Origin: Bordetella parapertussis | GTDB lineage: Bacteria; Pseudomonadota; Gammaproteobacteria; Burkholderiales; Burkholderiaceae_C | Assembly: GCA_945888535.1 (NCBI GenBank) | Contig: CAMDAN010000086.1 | Location: 1-10,209 of the forward strand | Direction of reading: 5' to 3' | DNA length: 10,209 bases | Shown here: positions 6,445 through 10,209 of the stretch, piece after piece | How the letters are laid out: every line of letters starts with the position of its first letter | Numbering within the stretch: position 1 is the first letter of the stretch | Program-made: the position numbers and the translations under genes | Notes under the pieces: generated by a model | Databases searched by the model: none | What the model saw: only the letters and a program-made list of their open reading frames with translations | What the model was told of the DNA's origin: nothing

Positions 6445-7515
6445 ATGTTTTTGCGAAACACTTGGTACATCGCCGCCTGGAACCGCGAGCTCGGCGACAA
6501 GCCCATGGCCGTGCGTGTGCTGGGCGAGGACATCGTGCTGTATCGCAAATCTGATGGCAGTGCAGCTGCGCTTGAAGACGCCTGCCCGCACCGTAAATTA
6601 CCTCTTTCGCTGGGCCGCATCAAAGGCGACCACTTGGAATGCGGCTACCACGGTCTGACATTCGATTGCAGCGGAGCCTGCGTCAAGGTGCCCGGTATGG
6701 ACCGCACGCCGCCGGGTGCGCGCGTGCGTTCTTACCCTCTGCATGAGCGCTACGGCCTGCTATGGATCTGGATGGGTGAAGCTGAGCGCGCCGACCCGGC
6801 CACCATCCACGAGATTCCCCATTGGGACGATTCGACCTGGGGCTACAACCAAGGCGAGGCTATCGACATGGCCTGCAATTACCTGCATATCACGGACAAC
6901 CTGCTCGACCCTTCGCACGTGTCCTGGGTGCACCAAAGCTCTTTTGGTAGCGCCGCCTGCGAAGACACGGCGCTGGAAAACATCGTTGCCGACAACGGTG
7001 TGACCGTATCGCGCTGGATGCGTAACGTGGAGCCCGCGCCGTTTTATGTGCCTTTTCTCAAGTTCAAGGGCCAATGCGACCGCAAGCAGCAGTACGAAGT
7101 ACGCTTTCCCAGCCACGCCTATATCAAGGCCATCTTTGTGCCCGCAGGTACGGGCGGGGATGACAAGCCTTTGCACCCCGACGTCTTCATCATGGACAGC
7201 TACAACTTCATGACTCCGGTGGACGAAACCCACACCCGCTATTACTGGTTTCAGATGCGTAATTTCGCGCCGGGTGACGCCGAGATCTCGCGCCAGTTCA
7301 CCGAGTCGGTGCGCTTTGCTTTCGCGGAAGATAAGATCATTTTGGAAGCGGTACAAAAAGGCATAGACCGCGCTGCCGTGCCGCCCATTGGTCTGAAAAT
7401 TGACCTGGGCCCCACACGTTTTCGCCGTGCAATTGCAGAAAAGATTGCTGAAGAACAGGCGCGCTCACCGGTAGCTTTGCGCAGTATTCCCATTCTTCCG
7501 GAGTCCGTATCGTGA
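6445..7515 (+). CDS. Rieske non-heme iron oxygenase, VanA-like (aromatic ring-hydroxylating / O-demethylase alpha subunit)
   Basis: This 356-residue cytoplasmic oxygenase component would use O2 and electrons from a separate reductase to hydroxylate or demethylate its substrate. The N-terminal Rieske [2Fe-2S] ligands are Cys47 and His49 (CPHRKLPLS), then Cys66 and His69 (CGYHG). The mononuclear iron site is DNLLDPSHVSWVH, with bridging Asp155 and ligands His158 and His163. The start MFLRNTWYIAAW and the overall length match the vanillate O-demethylase oxygenase (VanA) group, which also includes TsaM- and dicamba-demethylase-like enzymes. The substrate cannot be assigned. The start is supported by AGGAGAAG just upstream. 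No ferredoxin-reductase (VanB-like) gene lies in the window: the next gene is hutH on the opposite strand. The reductase must be encoded elsewhere. Base composition here is like the hut region, richer in G+C than the aap genes. Confidence 0.92.
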   Translation: MFLRNTWYIAAWNRELGDKPMAVRVLGEDIVLYRKSDGSAAALEDACPHRKLPLSLGRIKGDHLECGYHGLTFDCSGACVKVPGMDRTPPGARVRSYPLHERYGLLWIWMGEAERADPATIHEIPHWDDSTWGYNQGEAIDMACNYLHITDNLLDPSHVSWVHQSSFGSAACEDTALENIVADNGVTVSRWMRNVEPAPFYVPFLKFKGQCDRKQQYEVRFPSHAYIKAIFVPAGTGGDDKPLHPDVFIMDSYNFMTPVDETHTRYYWFQMRNFAPGDAEISRQFTESVRFAFAEDKIILEAVQKGIDRAAVPPIGLKIDLGPTRFRRAIAEKIAEEQARSPVALRSIPILPESVS

Positions 7516-7586
7516 GCGCATCTCCCGGGGCCTGACTTTCACACCGTATGTGGCCATGGCGCGTGCCGTCTCAGGCACTACCGGCT
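7516..7586. other. Convergent junction between the Rieske gene and hutH
   Basis: The 71 bases separate two converging stop codons. The only fold I see is a short five-base-pair hairpin (GTGCC/GGCAC, 7563-7578) without a T tract on either side, so no intrinsic terminator can be called. Termination here may be Rho-dependent, or transcripts may overlap. Confidence 0.4.
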
Positions 7587-9149
7587 TCAACCCGGAATCC
7601 AGAGCGCTGGCAATGCGGGCAAGGTCCGCAATATCTTGGCCAAGGCGCCACTCTCCACCAGAGCGGTGGCGTGGGCAATATCGGGCGCCAAATAACGGTC
7701 TTGTTCCATTTTTGGAATGTGCGTGCGTAGCAGCGCGTGCACTGCTTCGAGCGCCTGTGAGCTATGTAGGGGCCGCAAGAAGTCAATGCCTTGTGACGCA
7801 GCCAGCAGCTCAATGCCCAGTATGTGCGCGGTGTTACTCACCATGGCCTGCAAGCGACGCGCGGCAAAGGTGGCCATGGACACATGGTCTTCTTGGTTGG
7901 CGCTGGTGGGTAAGCTGTCTACGCTGGCCGGGTGCGCCAGTGATTTGTTTTCAGACGCCAGGGCGGCGGCTGTCACATGCGCAATCATGAAGCCACTGTT
8001 AAGGCCAGCGTCATCGGTGAGAAAAGGTGGCAGGCGTGACACGCTGCTGTCAATGAGCATGGCGATGCGCCGCTCGGCAATCGCGCCCACCTCGGCAATG
8101 GCCAAAGCCATGCCGTCAGCTGCCAGCGCCACCGGCTCGGCGTGAAAATTTCCGCCTGAGAGCATGGCCTGGTCCTCGGCAAACACCAGTGGGTTGTCGG
8201 TCACCGCATTGGCCTCGATCAGCAGCACCCGCGCAGCGTGGCGCAGTTGGTCAAGACAAGCGCCCACCACTTGCGGCTGGCAGCGCAGGCAGTACGGGTC
8301 TTGCACTCGGTCGTCCCCATGCAGGTGTGAGTTACGGATTTCGCTGCCCGAAAGGAGTGCACGGTAATACTGCGCCACATCGATCTGCCCCGGCTGGCCG
8401 CGCAAAATATGAATGCGTGGATCGAATGGACCGTCGCTACCGCGTGCTGCGTCAATCGTCAGCGCTCCGATCACCAAGGCAGCTTCCAAAACCGGCTCAA
8501 AAATCAGCAGCGCATGAAGCGCCAAGGCGGTCGATGTTTGCGTGCCGTTGATCAATGCCAAACCTTCTTTGGGGCCGAGCACGAGCGGCGCAATGCCTGC
8601 GGACCTCAAAGCGCCCAGCGCGGGAACGGGCGCGCCGTCTACCAACATAAAACCTTCACCCATCAGCGCCAGCGTCATGTGCGCCAGCGGGGCCAAGTCG
8701 CCAGACGCACCAACCGATCCTTTGGACGGAACCCAGGGAACGAGGCCCGCGTTATAGACCGCAATCAGCGTGTCGACCACCACCTGGCGGACGCCGGAAT
8801 AGCCACGCGCCAGGCTGGCCGCCTTGAGCGCCATCATCAGGCGCATCACAGCCGGTTCTAAGGGCTCGCCCACGCCCACGCAGTGCGAACGGATCAGGTT
8901 GAGCTGCAGAGTGGCGAGTTGCGACTTGCTGATGCGTTGGTTGGCTAATTTGCCAAAACCGGTGTTCACGCCATAGACCGGCGCGTCGCCGTCGGCAGCG
9001 TTTTGTACCACCTGTTGGCTGGCACGAATAGCAGCACGACTTGCGTCCGGAAGTTGCAGTTGCACCGTGTCGGCATGAATAGCCATGAGCTGCTCTAGCG
9101 GCAGCGCGCCGGGGGTGATGGTGATGGATGAAGCGGCGAGTGTGCGCAT
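7587..9149 (-). CDS. hutH: Histidine ammonia-lyase HutH
   Basis: This cytoplasmic enzyme removes ammonia from L-histidine to give trans-urocanate, the first step of histidine use as carbon and nitrogen source. It has 520 residues, slightly above the usual 505-515. The self-forming MIO cofactor triad Ala148-Ser149-Gly150 lies in [15 protein letters not shown]. The catalytic Tyr59 is in YGVNTGFG (59-66). Other family blocks are [14 protein letters not shown] (281-294), SGGNFHAEP (331-339) and NQEDHVSM (418-425). All key residues are intact. The start ATG follows the hutU stop after a single base, with no good Shine-Dalgarno sequence, so translation is probably coupled to hutU. The C-terminal tail [11 protein letters not shown] looks loosely conserved. 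Phenylalanine/tyrosine ammonia-lyases share the fold, but the neighbouring hutU makes histidine the substrate. Confidence 0.97.
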   Translation of the reverse strand: MRTLAASSITITPGALPLEQLMAIHADTVQLQLPDASRAAIRASQQVVQNAADGDAPVYGVNTGFGKLANQRISKSQLATLQLNLIRSHCVGVGEPLEPAVMRLMMALKAASLARGYSGVRQVVVDTLIAVYNAGLVPWVPSKGSVGASGDLAPLAHMTLALMGEGFMLVDGAPVPALGALRSAGIAPLVLGPKEGLALINGTQTSTALALHALLIFEPVLEAALVIGALTIDAARGSDGPFDPRIHILRGQPGQIDVAQYYRALLSGSEIRNSHLHGDDRVQDPYCLRCQPQVVGACLDQLRHAARVLLIEANAVTDNPLVFAEDQAMLSGGNFHAEPVALAADGMALAIAEVGAIAERRIAMLIDSSVSRLPPFLTDDAGLNSGFMIAHVTAAALASENKSLAHPASVDSLPTSANQEDHVSMATFAARRLQAMVSNTAHILGIELLAASQGIDFLRPLHSSQALEAVHALLRTHIPKMEQDRYLAPDIAHATALVESGALAKILRTLPALPALWIPG

Positions 9150-9150
9150 T

Positions 9151-10209
<1,059 letters not shown>

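Noticed and set aside
6760..7356. 198-codon open frame on the minus strand inside the Rieske gene
   Set aside because: It lies wholly antisense to a gene with intact catalytic motifs, has no family resemblance and no ribosome binding site of note, and is explained by G+C-rich codon structure.
7550..8861. Several plus-strand open frames (up to 150 codons) opposite hutH
   Set aside because: They are antisense shadows of hutH. Their translations are rich in Arg, Cys, Ser and Ala with no domain pattern, as expected from the complement of G+C-rich coding sequence.

Overview
The window looks like a chromosomal segment of a betaproteobacterium, most likely Burkholderiales (Comamonadaceae-like). This rests on recalled protein resemblance and on the mix of genes: a general L-amino-acid ABC transporter, an acyl-CoA ligase, an EstB-like serine hydrolase, a VanA-like Rieske oxygenase and a histidine-degradation (hut) operon. 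No search was run. There is no sign of phage, insertion sequence, CRISPR array, tRNA or rRNA.

Left part (1-2884, minus strand): a transporter operon read right to left as aapJ (periplasmic binding protein), aapQ (permease) and aapM (permease, cut by the left edge). Between aapJ and aapQ are two consecutive RNA hairpins; the second is a textbook intrinsic terminator. This arrangement would give far more binding protein than membrane component. The ATPase gene (aapP) is not visible and would be expected beyond the left edge.

Middle part (3069-6309, plus strand): divergent from aapJ across a 184-base intergenic region. It holds a class I adenylate-forming acyl-CoA ligase, a serine hydrolase whose start codon overlaps the ligase stop (ATGA), and a small DUF427 protein. 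Close spacing suggests one transcript. An ester-cleaving enzyme feeding a carboxylate to a CoA ligase is a reasonable but unproven reading. A Rieske non-heme iron oxygenase follows after a 135-base gap (6445-7515) with its own strong ribosome binding site; no reductase partner is present.

Right part (7587-10209, minus strand): hutU (urocanase, cut by the right edge) and hutH (histidine ammonia-lyase), read right to left with a one-base gap and convergent with the Rieske gene. They carry out the first two steps of histidine breakdown. G+C is visibly higher here than in the aap region.

These are recognisable families. I see no convincing new system. The points most worth a second look are the tandem hairpins behind aapJ, the C8 tract at the start of aapQ, the ligase-hydrolase overlap, the orphan Rieske oxygenase and the composition shift.
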